A DNA stretch of 32,145 nt from Alphaproteobacteria bacterium (GTDB taxonomy: Bacteria > Pseudomonadota > Alphaproteobacteria > RF32 > CAG-239): assembly GCA_017470585.1 (NCBI GenBank), contig JAFUYI010000079.1:1-32145 (forward strand). The letters are read 5' to 3'. Below the pieces are notes generated by a model that made no database searches, was not told the origin of the DNA, and saw only the letters and a list, made by a program, of their open reading frames with translations. The position numbers and the translations under genes were made by a program. Positions 16,038-24,905 of the stretch are shown one piece after another. Position 1 is the first letter of the stretch. The number at the start of each line of letters is the position of its first letter.

Positions 16038-16478
16038 TTACTCCACAACCTTTACGCCCATAGAAACCGCTTGACCTTTAACCATATTCATGGCAGCCTC
16101 AACGGTAGAGCAATTCAGATCCGGCAATTTGGCACTGGCAATTTCTTTTACCTGTTCCATAGTAATTTGTCCGGCAACGGTTTTGCCCGGTTCTTTTGAA
16201 GCGGATTTAATCTTCGCGGCAGTCTTGATATAATAAGCCACCGGAGGAAGTTTGGTAATGAAAGTGAAAGACTTGTCTTCATACGCCGTAATAACAACCG
16301 GAACAGGAATACCCGGTTCCATTTTTTGAGTTGCGGCATTGAAAGCCTTGCAAAATTCCATAATATTCAAGCCTTTTTGACCCAGAGCCGGACCAACCGG
16401 AGGAGACGGGTTCGCCTTTCCGGCGGGGATCTGCAGCTTGATCAATCCTAAAATTTTCTTTTTAGATTTTACAGCCAT
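16038..16478 (-). CDS. rplK: Ribosomal protein L11 (uL11)
   Basis: 146 residues. Diagnostic blocks: [23 protein letters not shown] at the N-terminus, [27 protein letters not shown], and the C-terminal RNA-binding domain with [23 protein letters not shown]11 forms part of the GTPase-associated centre with 23S rRNA. A GAGG site lies about seven bases before the ATG. secE and nusG, which normally precede it, are not present; the rplKA pair stands alone between two cassettes. Confidence 0.97.
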   Translation of the reverse strand: MAVKSKKKILGLIKLQIPAGKANPSPPVGPALGQKGLNIMEFCKAFNAATQKMEPGIPVPVVITAYEDKSFTFITKLPPVAYYIKTAAKIKSASKEPGKTVAGQITMEQVKEIASAKLPDLNCSTVEAAMNMVKGQAVSMGVKVVE

Positions 16479-16581
16479 TTTGATACCTCACTATAGGTTC
16501 GTGGTAAGATTATGGCCAATCCCCCACGAGTTGTTGAAACAAAAGCATTTTTTTACGATTCGTCAGAAAAAATGCTTATTT

Positions 16582-16609
16582 TGTATAGCACATTTTTTTT
16601 CTTTGGCAA
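16582..16609 (-). promoter_or_regulatory. Predicted promoter of rplK-rplA
   Basis: Minus-strand TTGCCA (16604-16609), 16-bp spacer, TATACA (16582-16587). An 11-bp AAGCATTTTTT / AAAAAATGCTT hairpin lies in the leader just downstream. The promoter is back to back with that of cassette 3. Confidence 0.6.
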
Positions 16610-16641
16610 GCATTTTTTATAGTTTTTTTATATTTTTTTCT

Positions 16642-16866
16642 TTGACAAGAAAGTTTTTTTATGCTAGGGTCAGAATCGAAGCAGGAAAAATTCTGCTTTG
16701 AGGTGTGAGAACCTCCCTTTGACGTTTTTACTGAAACGTAATTTAGTTTGTCCGACTTTTACGGTTGGAAGATTGCAGAATATAAAGAATATGCAATACT
16801 ATTTCAAAGGTAGTTCTCAACTTCCAACCACCTCGCGGGTGAAAAACCCAAAAGGTGGTTTCTTTT
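16642..16866 (+). ncRNA. Promoter and structured leader RNA, cassette copy 3
   Basis: TTGACA (16642-16647), 17-nt spacer, TAGGGT (16665-16670). P1 here is AAGCAG/CTGCTT where copies 1 and 4 have AAGTGA/TCACTT, a compensatory change. P2: 16700-16704 with 16711-16715. Pseudoknot A: TGAGA (16706-16710) with TCTCA (16815-16819). Pseudoknot B: CCTTTGA (16716-16722) with TCAAAGG (16804-16810). P3: 16763-16771 with 16821-16829. P4: ATTGCA/TGCAAT (16772-16777, 16792-16797) with loop GAATATAAAGAATA. Terminator hairpin from 16826 with the T tract at 16859-16865. Confidence 0.9.
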
Positions 16867-16896
16867 GTAGCTTTAATAAAAAAAGGAAGTTTAGAT

Positions 16897-17421
16897 ATGA
16901 AAAAATATATTTTAATGCTCGGTGTTGCCGGAGTTGTATTAGGCAGTTATTGCGCATACGCGGGAAATTCCGCCACAATGACCGTTACCGCAACAATCGC
17001 CCACGATGTAAGTTTGACCAAAATCGGCGATATAAATTTAGGTACCATCACCATCAATCCGGCTTATACGGGAACGGATACATATTGGACATATAGCGAC
17101 TCGGGGGTAATAAATTATATTACACAAGGAGCGATTGTTTCGGCAGATAATGCCACAGCCGGTACTTTTACCGCCAATATCGCTAATCCTTCTGCTTGCA
17201 ATGGAACAAGTATTTCTTGCGGAGGATTCTCAGCTGATGCTGAGTATCCTATGTTCGGCGGTACTGGTTTAAGCAATGCTTGCGGTTTTGTTATAGAATA
17301 CAGCGAAAGCGAAAATAGTTTTAAAGTTGTTCCTTATTCTTGTCATATACATGATATGAGTAAGATCACCACCGGCAATCACTCGGAGAGTATAACCATA
17401 TCCTATTCTGCGGAAGGTTAA
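16897..17421 (+). CDS. Small exported beta-rich surface protein, type A, copy 3
   Basis: 174 residues. The start is the ATG at 16897 after AAAAGGAAGTTTAGAT; an in-frame ATG at 16855 lies in the leader terminator and is not a sensible start. Signal peptide MKKYILMLGVAGVVLGSYCA with cleavage near YAG, then SATMTVTATIAHDVSLTK, GDINLGTITINP, GTFTANIANPSACN with SCGG, CGFVIEY with a later partner Cys (PYSC), and the ending SITISYSAEG. Both cysteine pairs are present. A type A paralog of copies 1 and 5; its leader is closest to copy 5. Surface or pilin-like role inferred only. Confidence 0.86.
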   Translation: MKKYILMLGVAGVVLGSYCAYAGNSATMTVTATIAHDVSLTKIGDINLGTITINPAYTGTDTYWTYSDSGVINYITQGAIVSADNATAGTFTANIANPSACNGTSISCGGFSADAEYPMFGGTGLSNACGFVIEYSESENSFKVVPYSCHIHDMSKITTGNHSESITISYSAEG

Positions 17422-17422
17422 A

Positions 17423-17457
17423 TAAAAAAACTCGGGCGGGGATTGAAGCCCCGCCCG
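17423..17457 (-). terminator. Terminator of glyS, shared with cassette 3
   Basis: CGGGCGGGG / CCCCGCCCG stem (17433-17441, 17449-17457). On the minus strand it is followed by seven T, so it mainly ends the glycyl-tRNA synthetase transcript. Confidence 0.85.
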
Positions 17458-17484
17458 CAGATTATAACCTGCAGATTATAAAAT

Positions 17485-18843
17485 TTATAAAAAATACTCC
17501 CTTAAATAGTTTGGCAAATCAGCAACATTAACCCGGTGTTGTTCCATCGTGTCGCGATCGCGGATTGTAACCGATTCGGGGGATTGCTCAATGGTTTCAA
17601 AATCAACCGTTATGCAAAGCGGCGTGCCGATTTCATCATGGCGGCGGTAAGCCTTGCCGATGTTGCCGGTATTTTCCAAAGCTACACGCCCGATACCGAG
17701 TTTTAAGAGATTTTGTTTAATCTCGTGACATTTGTTCATAATCTGCTCATTGTTTTTCTTGAGCGGAATAACGGCAACCTTTATCGGGGCAAGGTGTTTT
17801 TTCAATTTCAAAACAATACGGGAATTTCCTTCTCCCAAATCCTCTTCGGTGTAAGCCTCGGTCATAACCGCCAAAACGCCGCGGTCAACTCCCATTGATG
17901 GCTCAACCACAAACGGCACAACCCATTGGTTTTTATCGTTCATAATACAGAGTTTCTGGGTTGAATCCGGATTGGGATGGCAATGAGAGGTCAAGTTCAT
18001 CTCCTCTTGCGCCTTGGTATGATTACCCAAATCATAATCGGTACGATTAGCAATTCCTTCCAATTCTTCCATACCGTGCGGAAATTGATATTCAATATCA
18101 TAGCAGGCTTTGGCATAATGAGCCAAGTCATCTTTCGGAGTGGTGTAAATATTGATGCGCTCGCGCTTTAAGCCTTGATCAACCCACCATTGAATACGGT
18201 TTTCTTTCCAGATTTCGTGCCATTTTTCGTCTTCACCCGGTTCAACAAAAAATTCCAACTCGGCTTGTTCAAATTCGCGGACACGGAAGATAAAATTACG
18301 CGGAGTAATCTCGTTGCGGAAAGATTTGCCGATTTGGGCAATGCCGAACGGAAGTTTACGCGAAGTGGAATCGACCACATTTTTAAATTGGGTGAAAATC
18401 GCTTGCGCGGTTTCGGGGCGCAAATATCCGAATGACGAACCGTCATCAACCGGACCTATGGCTGTCTTAAACATCAAATTAAACGGTCTGGGTTCGGTCA
18501 AATCGGTTGAACCGCAGTTCGGACATTTACCGTTGATGTGATCGGCACGGAAACGGCCTTTACACTTTTTGCAATCAACCATCGGGTCGGAAAAAGTATC
18601 CTCATGTCCGGAGTAGCGGAGAACTTTTTGATTGGTAAGAATTGCGGCATCCAAGCCCTCAACATCATCACGTTCATAAACCATAGCGCGCCACCAAGCG
18701 GCTTTAAGGTTGTTTTTTAATTCAACACCCAAGGGACCGTAGTCATAAACCCCTTGAAGACCGCCGTATATATCGGCGTTTTGAAAAATAAAACCGCGGC
18801 GTTTGCATAATGACACCAGTTGTTCCATTGTTGTGGCAGGCAT
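17485..18843 (-). CDS. glyS: Glycyl-tRNA synthetase, single-chain (alpha2) type
   Basis: 452 residues. A class II synthetase of the homodimeric type: [36 protein letters not shown], a zinc-ribbon-like CKKC...CPNC pair near 87-107, [15 protein letters not shown], motif 2 [31 protein letters not shown], motif 3 [14 protein letters not shown] and a C-terminal anticodon-binding domain. It charges tRNA-Gly. Most alphaproteobacteria instead have the two-gene alpha2-beta2 form (glyQ and a different glyS), so this type is unusual for the lineage. An AAAGGA site precedes the ATG. Confidence 0.95.
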   Translation of the reverse strand: MPATTMEQLVSLCKRRGFIFQNADIYGGLQGVYDYGPLGVELKNNLKAAWWRAMVYERDDVEGLDAAILTNQKVLRYSGHEDTFSDPMVDCKKCKGRFRADHINGKCPNCGSTDLTEPRPFNLMFKTAIGPVDDGSSFGYLRPETAQAIFTQFKNVVDSTSRKLPFGIAQIGKSFRNEITPRNFIFRVREFEQAELEFFVEPGEDEKWHEIWKENRIQWWVDQGLKRERINIYTTPKDDLAHYAKACYDIEYQFPHGMEELEGIANRTDYDLGNHTKAQEEMNLTSHCHPNPDSTQKLCIMNDKNQWVVPFVVEPSMGVDRGVLAVMTEAYTEEDLGEGNSRIVLKLKKHLAPIKVAVIPLKKNNEQIMNKCHEIKQNLLKLGIGRVALENTGNIGKAYRRHDEIGTPLCITVDFETIEQSPESVTIRDRDTMEQHRVNVADLPNYLREYFL

Positions 18844-18882
18844 AGTTTTTATCCTTTGTTGTTGATTTATTAACTTATTTGC

Positions 18883-18911
18883 TTTATAGAGTATTTGAAA
18901 AAAAATAGCAA
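18883..18911 (-). promoter_or_regulatory. Predicted promoter of glyS
   Basis: Minus-strand TTGCTA (18906-18911), exactly 17 bp, TATAAA (18883-18888), about 40 bp before the ATG. Confidence 0.6.
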
Positions 18912-18927
18912 GCGGAGATAATAAATA

Positions 18928-19794
18928 ATGGTAAAAAAAGTAAAAGTCGCCCTCGTTTATGATTTTGACGGAACTTTAAGCACTACTAATATGCAGGATT
19001 ACGGTCTTATTCAACTCTTTAAAATGCGCCCCAAAACCTTTTGGCGGCAGGCTAACCAATGGTGGGTTGACAATTACGCCGATCAAATTACCAGCTCCAT
19101 GTACTATTTTGTGAAAATGTCTAACCAGAAAAAAGTACCTTTGAGCCGCGAGGTTTTTGCCGATTGTGCCAAAAATATTGAATATTACGCCGGTGTAGAA
19201 AACTGGTTTGACCGGATTAACCACTACGGAGATATGCTCGATTTGGATATTGAACACTATATAATCTCCTCGGGTTATGAGGAAATTATAGAGGGCAGTT
19301 CGATTCGTAAGTATTTTAAGGAAGTTTTCGGCTGTGCGTATGCTTACGATGATAAAGGACATCCGATATGGCCGGCGAGAGTGGTCAACTATTCCACCAA
19401 AACACAATATTTATCCAAAATCAATAAAGGTTTGGGCAAACTTGAAGACCGTGCGGTTAATGAATTTATGCCTGATGAGGATCGCCCGATTCCCTTTTCG
19501 CGGATGATATATTTGGGGGATGGCGATACCGATATTCCCTCTATGCGATTGGTGAAAAAAAGCGGCGGTAAATCTATTGCCGTTTACCGTCCCAAGAGCC
19601 ATAAACATAAAACCAAGGCGATTAAATTATTAACCGACGGCAGAGTTGATTTTGCGCTGCCTGCGGATTATTCGGAAGACAGCCAGATTGATACCGCAGT
19701 CAAAACAATTTTGGTAAAACTTGCCACCGAACGCGATTTGCAGGTGTTGCAGGAAAAAGAAAATAAAAAGAAATTACCGCGGGATAAAAAATAA
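18928..19794 (+). CDS. HAD-superfamily phosphatase-like protein
   Basis: 288 residues. HAD motif I is YDFDGTLS (nucleophile Asp in DFDGT), motif II is the SSG in [11 protein letters not shown], and motif IV is [11 protein letters not shown]. The helical cap between them (about 25-115) is large and lacks a family signature I know. The C-terminus is Lys-rich. A cytoplasmic phosphotransferase or phosphatase is likely; the substrate is unknown. The ribosome site CGGAG lies nine bases before the ATG. It stands alone between glyS (divergent) and a terminator. Confidence 0.8.
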   Translation: MVKKVKVALVYDFDGTLSTTNMQDYGLIQLFKMRPKTFWRQANQWWVDNYADQITSSMYYFVKMSNQKKVPLSREVFADCAKNIEYYAGVENWFDRINHYGDMLDLDIEHYIISSGYEEIIEGSSIRKYFKEVFGCAYAYDDKGHPIWPARVVNYSTKTQYLSKINKGLGKLEDRAVNEFMPDEDRPIPFSRMIYLGDGDTDIPSMRLVKKSGGKSIAVYRPKSHKHKTKAIKLLTDGRVDFALPADYSEDSQIDTAVKTILVKLATERDLQVLQEKENKKKLPRDKK

Positions 19795-19800
19795 GTTTTT

Positions 19801-19834
19801 CGGGCGGAGCTCCCCGCCCGATTGCTTTTTATTT
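19801..19834 (+). terminator. Terminator of the HAD gene
   Basis: CGGGCGG / CCGCCCG hairpin followed by a T-rich run (19825-19834). Confidence 0.8.
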
Positions 19835-19870
19835 TATTATTACGAAGCGGAAAAACTATAAATTTTTTGC

Positions 19871-20096
19871 TTTACAATCGCAATTTTTTATGATAGCTTG
19901 GACTTGAAGTGAGCGAAAAGTCACTTTGAGGTCTCATAGCCTTTAGTATAACGTTTTACACTTGCGTAAAAGTGCTTTCAGCTTAATATGGCTGGAAGGT
20001 TAGGGAATATAAAGAATACCTGACGCTGTTTTATACTACAGTTATGAGCTTCCAGCCACCTCGCGGGTGAAAAACCCAACAGGTGGTTTCTTTTTT
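19871..20096 (+). ncRNA. Promoter and structured leader RNA, cassette copy 4
   Basis: TTTACA (19871-19876), 17-nt spacer, TAGCTT (19894-19899). P2: GAGGT (19928-19932) with GCCTT (19939-19943). Pseudoknot A: CTCATA (19933-19938) with TATGAG (20043-20048). Pseudoknot B: TAGTATA (19944-19950) with TATACTA (20032-20038). P3 is GGCTGGAAG (19990-19998) with CTTCCAGCC (20049-20057), a T-A to C-G change relative to copies 1-3. P4: GTTAGG/CCTGAC around GAATATAAAGAATA (20005-20018). Terminator hairpin and T tract to 20096. The downstream AAGAAACC can pair with GGTTTCTT as in copy 2. Confidence 0.9.
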
Positions 20097-20125
20097 AAGA
20101 TAAGAAACCATAAAAGGAAGTTTAG

Positions 20126-20656
20126 ATGACAAACAAAACTTTTTTAATTCTTTTACTATTTGGCGTTTCATATACCGCCTATAATGCCGCCGCCGTTTCC
20201 GAAAATTTTGCAATTTCCACCACCATTGACCACGAAATAACTTTAGGCAATTTCAGAGCCGCAAGTGCGGATGCGAATTTGGATGTAACCGGAGATTTAG
20301 CTTTAGGCACCATTACCATTAACCCCATTTATCAAACAGGCTCATTTATGCCGGATACTAACGGCGGAATTTATATTGTCGAAGGAACAGAGCAAAAAAG
20401 CGGGGGTGTCATTTCGGTAAGCGGCGGACATACCGGGAGAATCCGTGTTAATCTCCCCGATCCTTATATTCCTCAAGATTACATATTCATAACTCCGGAT
20501 CCTTTGGTTGTTGATGTGCTTTCCATAAATACTTTTATGATTTGGAATGTTGAAGACAACATATATGCCATAATGCCGGATGAGGTTTCCTATTCATCAT
20601 TGCCGCGAGCCAAAAATTACAGTGGTTCTGTTACCATTACTTATAGAGCGGATTAA
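20126..20656 (+). CDS. Small exported beta-rich surface protein, type B, copy 4
   Basis: 176 residues. The N-terminus is nearly the same as copy 2 (MTNKTFLILLLFGVSYTAYN) followed by ENFAISTTIDHEITLGNF and GDLALGTITINP. The core then departs from all other copies. There is no cysteine at all in the protein, and the GTFTANIANPSAC and CGGL blocks are replaced by unrelated sequence (GGVISVSGGHTGRIRVNLPDP). It still ends in the family strand GSVTITYRAD. This is the clearest case of a constant N-terminus with a replaced core. AAAGGAAG precedes the ATG. No clear terminator follows. Confidence 0.83.
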   Translation: MTNKTFLILLLFGVSYTAYNAAAVSENFAISTTIDHEITLGNFRAASADANLDVTGDLALGTITINPIYQTGSFMPDTNGGIYIVEGTEQKSGGVISVSGGHTGRIRVNLPDPYIPQDYIFITPDPLVVDVLSINTFMIWNVEDNIYAIMPDEVSYSSLPRAKNYSGSVTITYRAD

Positions 20657-20794
20657 AAGGTAAATCATAGGCTTTTCGCAAACGATTTGTTATTTTTGTG
20701 TTGACAAAAAACTGCGATTGACAAAAAATTGCTTGCTTTTGAACGGTAAGTGTGATATAGTTCTGCCCATTGAGATAATATTTTGGAAAAAGTT

Positions 20795-21814
20795 ATGACA
20801 AAAAACAAAGATTTAGAGTCTGCCTATCACACCATTGACAAAGAGATTGAAGCTTTGAATATGATGCGTTCCGAACTTGATGATTCACTTATCAAGGCTC
20901 TTGATTTAATGCAATCAACCAAAGGAAGGGTAATTGTTACCGGAATGGGAAAATCCGGACATATCGGCAGCAAGATTGCCGCAACGCTTGCCTCTACCGG
21001 AACTCCTTCCTTTTTTGTTCACCCTGCGGAGGCCAGCCACGGTGACTTGGGAATGTTGACGGCCGACGACACGGTTTTGGCAATTTCCAACAGCGGCGAA
21101 TCCAAAGAACTTTCCGATATTTTGATTTATTGCAAGAGATACGGTATTCCGCTTATTTCCGTTACCAAGAATCCGGACAGCACTTTAGGTAAAGCCGGAG
21201 ACATTATTCTTAAACTCCCTAATGACGGCGAGGCCTGCCCGCTTGGCTTGGCTCCGACTTCTTCCACAACCGCAACTCTTGTGTTGGGGGATGTCTTGGC
21301 GATTGCACTTCTTGAGCGAAAAGGTTTTTCCGTTAACGACTACAAACAACGTCATCCGGGCGGAAAACTGGGCGCGATTTTGCAAAAAGTTTCCGATTTG
21401 ATGCACGTCGGCGATGAACTGCCGCTTGCGGGAGAAGACGCCAATATGCGCCAAATCATTATGACTATGTCCTCTAAAATGCTGGGCTGTGTCGGTATTG
21501 TTGATAAAGAGGGCAATTTAACCGGAATGATTACCGACGGAGATCTTCGCCGCGCAATGGTGAAATCCGCTGACAATGAGCTGTTTTCAAAGAAGGCTTT
21601 GGATATTATGACCAAAAACCCCAAAGTTACCACTGCGGGAATTTTGGTTGCCGAGGTAGTTAACTTTATGAACTCCAAGAGCATTACCCAGCTTTTCGTG
21701 GTTGAAAACAAAAAACCCATAGGGGTTATTCACTTGCACGATTGCCTGCGCGCCGGTTTTACTTTTGATGAGAAAAAAGCATCTTCGGGAAATAATGTTA
21801 GCAAAGCGGCGTAA
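20795..21814 (+). CDS. kdsD: Arabinose-5-phosphate isomerase KdsD
   Basis: 339 residues from the ATG at 20795, which has GGAAAA upstream; a TTG at 20783 is possible but lacks a ribosome site. An N-terminal SIS domain (GMGKSGHIGSKIAATLASTG, HPAEASHGDLGML, SNSGESKEL) is followed by two CBS domains (about 205-265 and 275-330). It converts ribulose-5-phosphate to arabinose-5-phosphate, the first step to Kdo for lipopolysaccharide. It heads the lptCA-lptB run. KdsD and KpsF/GutQ paralogs share this architecture; the LPS-transport context favours KdsD. Confidence 0.93.
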   Translation: MTKNKDLESAYHTIDKEIEALNMMRSELDDSLIKALDLMQSTKGRVIVTGMGKSGHIGSKIAATLASTGTPSFFVHPAEASHGDLGMLTADDTVLAISNSGESKELSDILIYCKRYGIPLISVTKNPDSTLGKAGDIILKLPNDGEACPLGLAPTSSTTATLVLGDVLAIALLERKGFSVNDYKQRHPGGKLGAILQKVSDLMHVGDELPLAGEDANMRQIIMTMSSKMLGCVGIVDKEGNLTGMITDGDLRRAMVKSADNELFSKKALDIMTKNPKVTTAGILVAEVVNFMNSKSITQLFVVENKKPIGVIHLHDCLRAGFTFDEKKASSGNNVSKAA

Positions 21815-21817
21815 ACT

Positions 21818-23005
21818 GTGTTTGATTTAAAACAACTTGACAACCTGTTCAATGACGAGAACCTCAAAAAGCAAGGCGATAATGTAAATACCCGCCGGCA
21901 AAAACTCGTACGGACAATAAAAATCGTCTTTCCGGCCGTTGCGGCGGCGTTAATCGGAATGCTGGCGGTTTTTCCGAGCTTGCAGGAGCGAATCGACATA
22001 TCCGCACAGATTGCCAAGCCGACCAAACAAGAGTTGGAAAAGCTGCACATGGAAAATACGGTTTTGTATGTTACCGACAAGTCAAACCGTGTCAACAGTT
22101 TCAAAGCCGAAAAAATTGATGAAACCGAACCTTCCTCGCAGGTCTTGAAAATTGTTTCTCCGGTGGGAAAAATTCCTTCTTCCGACGGGAATTTTATTGA
22201 TATTGTCGCTCCTTGGGGATTTTATGATCGCAATGCTTCGCTCATATCCTTAAATGAAAATGTGGATATAACTTACAGCGACGGGATGAAAGCCAAAACC
22301 GAAGAAATGTTTTTTGACTCGAAAGCATCCAAAGCCTACGGACTTAAACCGATTGAGGCAAGCGGAAAATACGGTCTTCTCAAATCGCAGGGCTTTGAAT
22401 ATCATACCGACAGCGAATACGCGCTTTTTAACGGAAATGCCGAAATTCACATTGACGAATCGATGGGCGGGGAAAAAAACGATATTTTCGCCCGTGACAA
22501 GATTGAGTTTTTTAAATCCGAATTGCGTTTGGTTGCCACCGGAAAAGCTCAAGTAAAACGAACATCGTTAAAAATAAACGGCGATGTGCTGACGGCGGTT
22601 TTTAAGAAAAATGCCGACAATAAAACCGAGATAAGCGACTTTTACGGTCAGGGCAATGTTGTGGTTGATAATTATAAAAACAAAGTTTTTGCCGATAAGC
22701 TCAAAGCGTTTTTCAACAATTTGGCAGGGGAAAGTGTGCTTGAAAAGGTTGAGATGACCGGCAATGTCAAAACCAAGACAAATGAAGGGGAAATTCACGC
22801 GCAAAGAGGGATTTATTATCCCAAGAGTTCGCGTGTCGAACTGTATGATGATGTTGTTATCATCAAAGACGGTAATTCCATGCGTGCCGATTATGCACAA
22901 ACCGACTTAAATACAGGAATAAGTAAAATGGGCAATCCCGCTCAAAAACAAAAAGGGCGGGTTTCAGGCGTTATTTATGAAGACAGTTTCCGCAAAAAAC
23001 GATAG
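21818..23005 (+). CDS. LptC-LptA fusion, LPS transport bridge
   Basis: 395 residues, about the sum of LptC and LptA. It starts with GTG three bases after the kdsD stop, so it is probably translationally coupled. The N-terminus has one membrane segment (about 32-50). An LptC-like domain follows (about 65-215, including IDIVAPWGFYDRNASLISL and ASGKYGLLKSQGFEY), then an LptA/OstA-like domain (about 220-385, with RLVATGKAQVKR, GQGNVVVDNYKNKVFADKL and EKVEMTGNVKTKTNEGEIHA). LptC and LptA form the periplasmic beta-jellyroll bridge carrying LPS from LptBFG to LptDE. No separate lptA lies between it and lptB. The fusion is read from the domain order; a homology search would confirm it. Confidence 0.82.
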   Translation: MFDLKQLDNLFNDENLKKQGDNVNTRRQKLVRTIKIVFPAVAAALIGMLAVFPSLQERIDISAQIAKPTKQELEKLHMENTVLYVTDKSNRVNSFKAEKIDETEPSSQVLKIVSPVGKIPSSDGNFIDIVAPWGFYDRNASLISLNENVDITYSDGMKAKTEEMFFDSKASKAYGLKPIEASGKYGLLKSQGFEYHTDSEYALFNGNAEIHIDESMGGEKNDIFARDKIEFFKSELRLVATGKAQVKRTSLKINGDVLTAVFKKNADNKTEISDFYGQGNVVVDNYKNKVFADKLKAFFNNLAGESVLEKVEMTGNVKTKTNEGEIHAQRGIYYPKSSRVELYDDVVIIKDGNSMRADYAQTDLNTGISKMGNPAQKQKGRVSGVIYEDSFRKKR

Positions 23006-23013
23006 GAAAAAAT

Positions 23014-23754
23014 ATGTACGAAAGCAACAAAAATTCCACGCTGGAAGTTTTTAATATCGGCAAAAAATATAAAAACCGTCCGGTTCTGCGCAATGTTTCG
23101 TTAAATGTTAAGCGCGGTGAGGCAGTGGGGCTTTTAGGTCCCAACGGTGCCGGTAAAACAACCTGTTTTTATTGCGTTACGGGGCTTATCACCCCCGATT
23201 ACGGCGATGTACATATTGACGGACAGGATATTACCTGCCTTCCGATGTATAAGCGCGCGCAAATGGGAATCGGCTATCTTCCGCAGGAAGCTTCCATTTT
23301 TCGGAGTTTGAGCGTTGAAGATAACATCAAGGCCATTTTGGAAATTGTGGTTGAAGATGAGGATTTGCGGGAAAATATGTTGGAAGAACTGCTAAATGAG
23401 TTTTCCATAGCTCATTTGCGTAAATCTCCGGCTATGGCCTTGTCGGGAGGCGAGAGAAGAAGGCTTGAGATTGCAAGGGCTTTGGCAAGCCGCCCTAATT
23501 TCATTTTGCTTGATGAACCGCTGGCGGGTATCGATCCGATTGCGGTGGGTGAAATAAGAAATTTGGTTTCCCAGCTCAAACATCGGGGATTAGGCGTGTT
23601 GATAACCGACCACAATGTGCGGGAAACTTTGGATATTACCGACAGGGCTTATATATTGCACGGCGGCACCGTTCTTATGGAAGGAACTCCGGAAGAAATT
23701 GTTGCCAACGAGGAAGTAAGAAGAGTTTATCTCGGTGATAATTTTTCGATGTAA
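23014..23754 (+). CDS. lptB: LPS export ABC-transporter ATPase LptB
   Basis: 246 residues. Walker A GPNGAGKTT (42-50), Q-loop region GYLPQEASIFRSLSV, signature LSGGERRRLEIARAL, Walker B FILLDEPLAGIDP and the switch His in LITDHNVRET. GYLPQEASIFR and the C-terminal YLGDNF are typical of LptB. It powers extraction of LPS from the inner membrane with LptFG. AGGA lies upstream of the ATG, eight bases after the LptCA stop. rpoN, which commonly follows lptB in proteobacteria, is missing here. Confidence 0.96.
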   Translation: MYESNKNSTLEVFNIGKKYKNRPVLRNVSLNVKRGEAVGLLGPNGAGKTTCFYCVTGLITPDYGDVHIDGQDITCLPMYKRAQMGIGYLPQEASIFRSLSVEDNIKAILEIVVEDEDLRENMLEELLNEFSIAHLRKSPAMALSGGERRRLEIARALASRPNFILLDEPLAGIDPIAVGEIRNLVSQLKHRGLGVLITDHNVRETLDITDRAYILHGGTVLMEGTPEEIVANEEVRRVYLGDNFSM

Positions 23755-23860
23755 TTAACGCTTTTTTAGTTAATTAGTTTCAAACTGGACTTGAATTATG
23801 CCAAAAAGAGTGATAAGTTGGCAGTTCAAGAGTTACAATAAATTGCTTTAAGGAAAAATT

Positions 23861-24427
23861 ATGAAAATTACATTTACAGGCAAACAGGTTGATATCAGCG
23901 ACAGACTTCGCGCTCATATTGAAGAAAACGTATTGAATGCGGTAACCAAATATTTCAGCGATCCGATCGGATGCAATGTTGCCTTTTCCAAAGAAGGTGA
24001 TGATTTTTCGGCCGAAGTTACCGTGCATCCCGCCAAAAATATTGTTTTGAAGGGAACCGGTAAGGGCGGCGATCCTTACACTGCTTTTGACGATGCCAAT
24101 TCACATATCGTCGTTCGTTTAAGCAAGCATAAAAATCGCTTGAAGGATCATAAGAGCAAGACCGGACTTTCCGAGCTTGCCAGTGCTAAAGTATTTCCGG
24201 TTATCGAAACCGAAGAAGAAATGGATATTGACGAAAACGCTCCCCTGACAATCGCCGAATTGGAACCCAATATTCCGGTTTGTTCGGTAAGCGAAGCCGT
24301 TATGTATATGGATCTTTCCAATGAATGTGCTTTGATGTTCAGAAACGCCAATAACAACCATATCAGCATGGTTTACCGTCGTAAAGACGGCAATATCGGC
24401 TGGGTTGAACCGAAAGCGGATAAATAA
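23861..24427 (+). CDS. hpf: Ribosome hibernation factor Hpf, long form
   Basis: 188 residues. The N-terminal S30AE/YfiA domain (MKITFTGKQVDISDRLRAHI to about 100) is followed by a linker and a C-terminal dimerisation domain (ALMFRNANNNHISMVYRRKDGNIGWVEP). The long form makes 100S dimers in stationary phase by itself. AAGGAAAAATT precedes the ATG. It lies 106 bp after lptB, enough for its own promoter, and 10 bp before ptsN. Confidence 0.95.
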   Translation: MKITFTGKQVDISDRLRAHIEENVLNAVTKYFSDPIGCNVAFSKEGDDFSAEVTVHPAKNIVLKGTGKGGDPYTAFDDANSHIVVRLSKHKNRLKDHKSKTGLSELASAKVFPVIETEEEMDIDENAPLTIAELEPNIPVCSVSEAVMYMDLSNECALMFRNANNNHISMVYRRKDGNIGWVEPKADK

Positions 24428-24437
24428 GGAAATATTT

Positions 24438-24881
24438 ATGAAAATTTCTGATATATTGAGTGCTTCCGATGTGCTTATGCTGGAGGATGTTTCTTCCAAA
24501 AGAGAGCTTCTTAAAAGCTTGGCAGTCCACGCTGCACCAAAAGCCGGAATTGACGAAAGAGTCTTATTTGACATTGTGTTGGAACGTGAAAATTTAGGCT
24601 CTACGGTCATCGGTAAAGGAGCTGCCTTGCCGCACGGACGGATTCCCGGACTGAAACACACGCAGGCACTTTTTGCCAAGGTTAAAGGCGGTGTCGATTT
24701 TAATGCCGCTGATGAGCAAAAATCCGACTTGGTGTTTATGCTGCTTTCGCCTGAAGACAGCGGAGCCGACCATCTGGAGGCCTTGGCGAAAATAGCCGGA
24801 ATAATCAAAAATGAAGAACAATGTTCCAAACTCCGGCACGCCGCAAGTACGGCAGAAATTTATAAAATATTGACCAAATAA
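24438..24881 (+). CDS. ptsN: PTS EIIA-like nitrogen regulatory protein PtsN
   Basis: 147 residues from the ATG at 24438, with AAGGAA upstream; the open frame reaches back into hpf but that would give a non-family N-terminus. EIIA-Ntr fold: ENLGSTVIGKGAALPHGRIP carries the phosphorylated His66, followed by FMLLSPEDSGADHLEALAKIA. It is the output protein of the nitrogen PTS. The usual genetic partner rpoN is not in this window. A strong terminator follows. Confidence 0.94.
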   Translation: MKISDILSASDVLMLEDVSSKRELLKSLAVHAAPKAGIDERVLFDIVLERENLGSTVIGKGAALPHGRIPGLKHTQALFAKVKGGVDFNAADEQKSDLVFMLLSPEDSGADHLEALAKIAGIIKNEEQCSKLRHAASTAEIYKILTK

Positions 24882-24905
24882 AAAGCTTTCTATGCTTTAT
24901 GTGCG

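Noticed and set aside
16525..16580. Terminator-like AAGCATTTTTT hairpin in the rplK leader as a riboswitch
   Set aside because: A plain AT-rich inverted repeat with no further conserved structure; left as a note under the rplK promoter.
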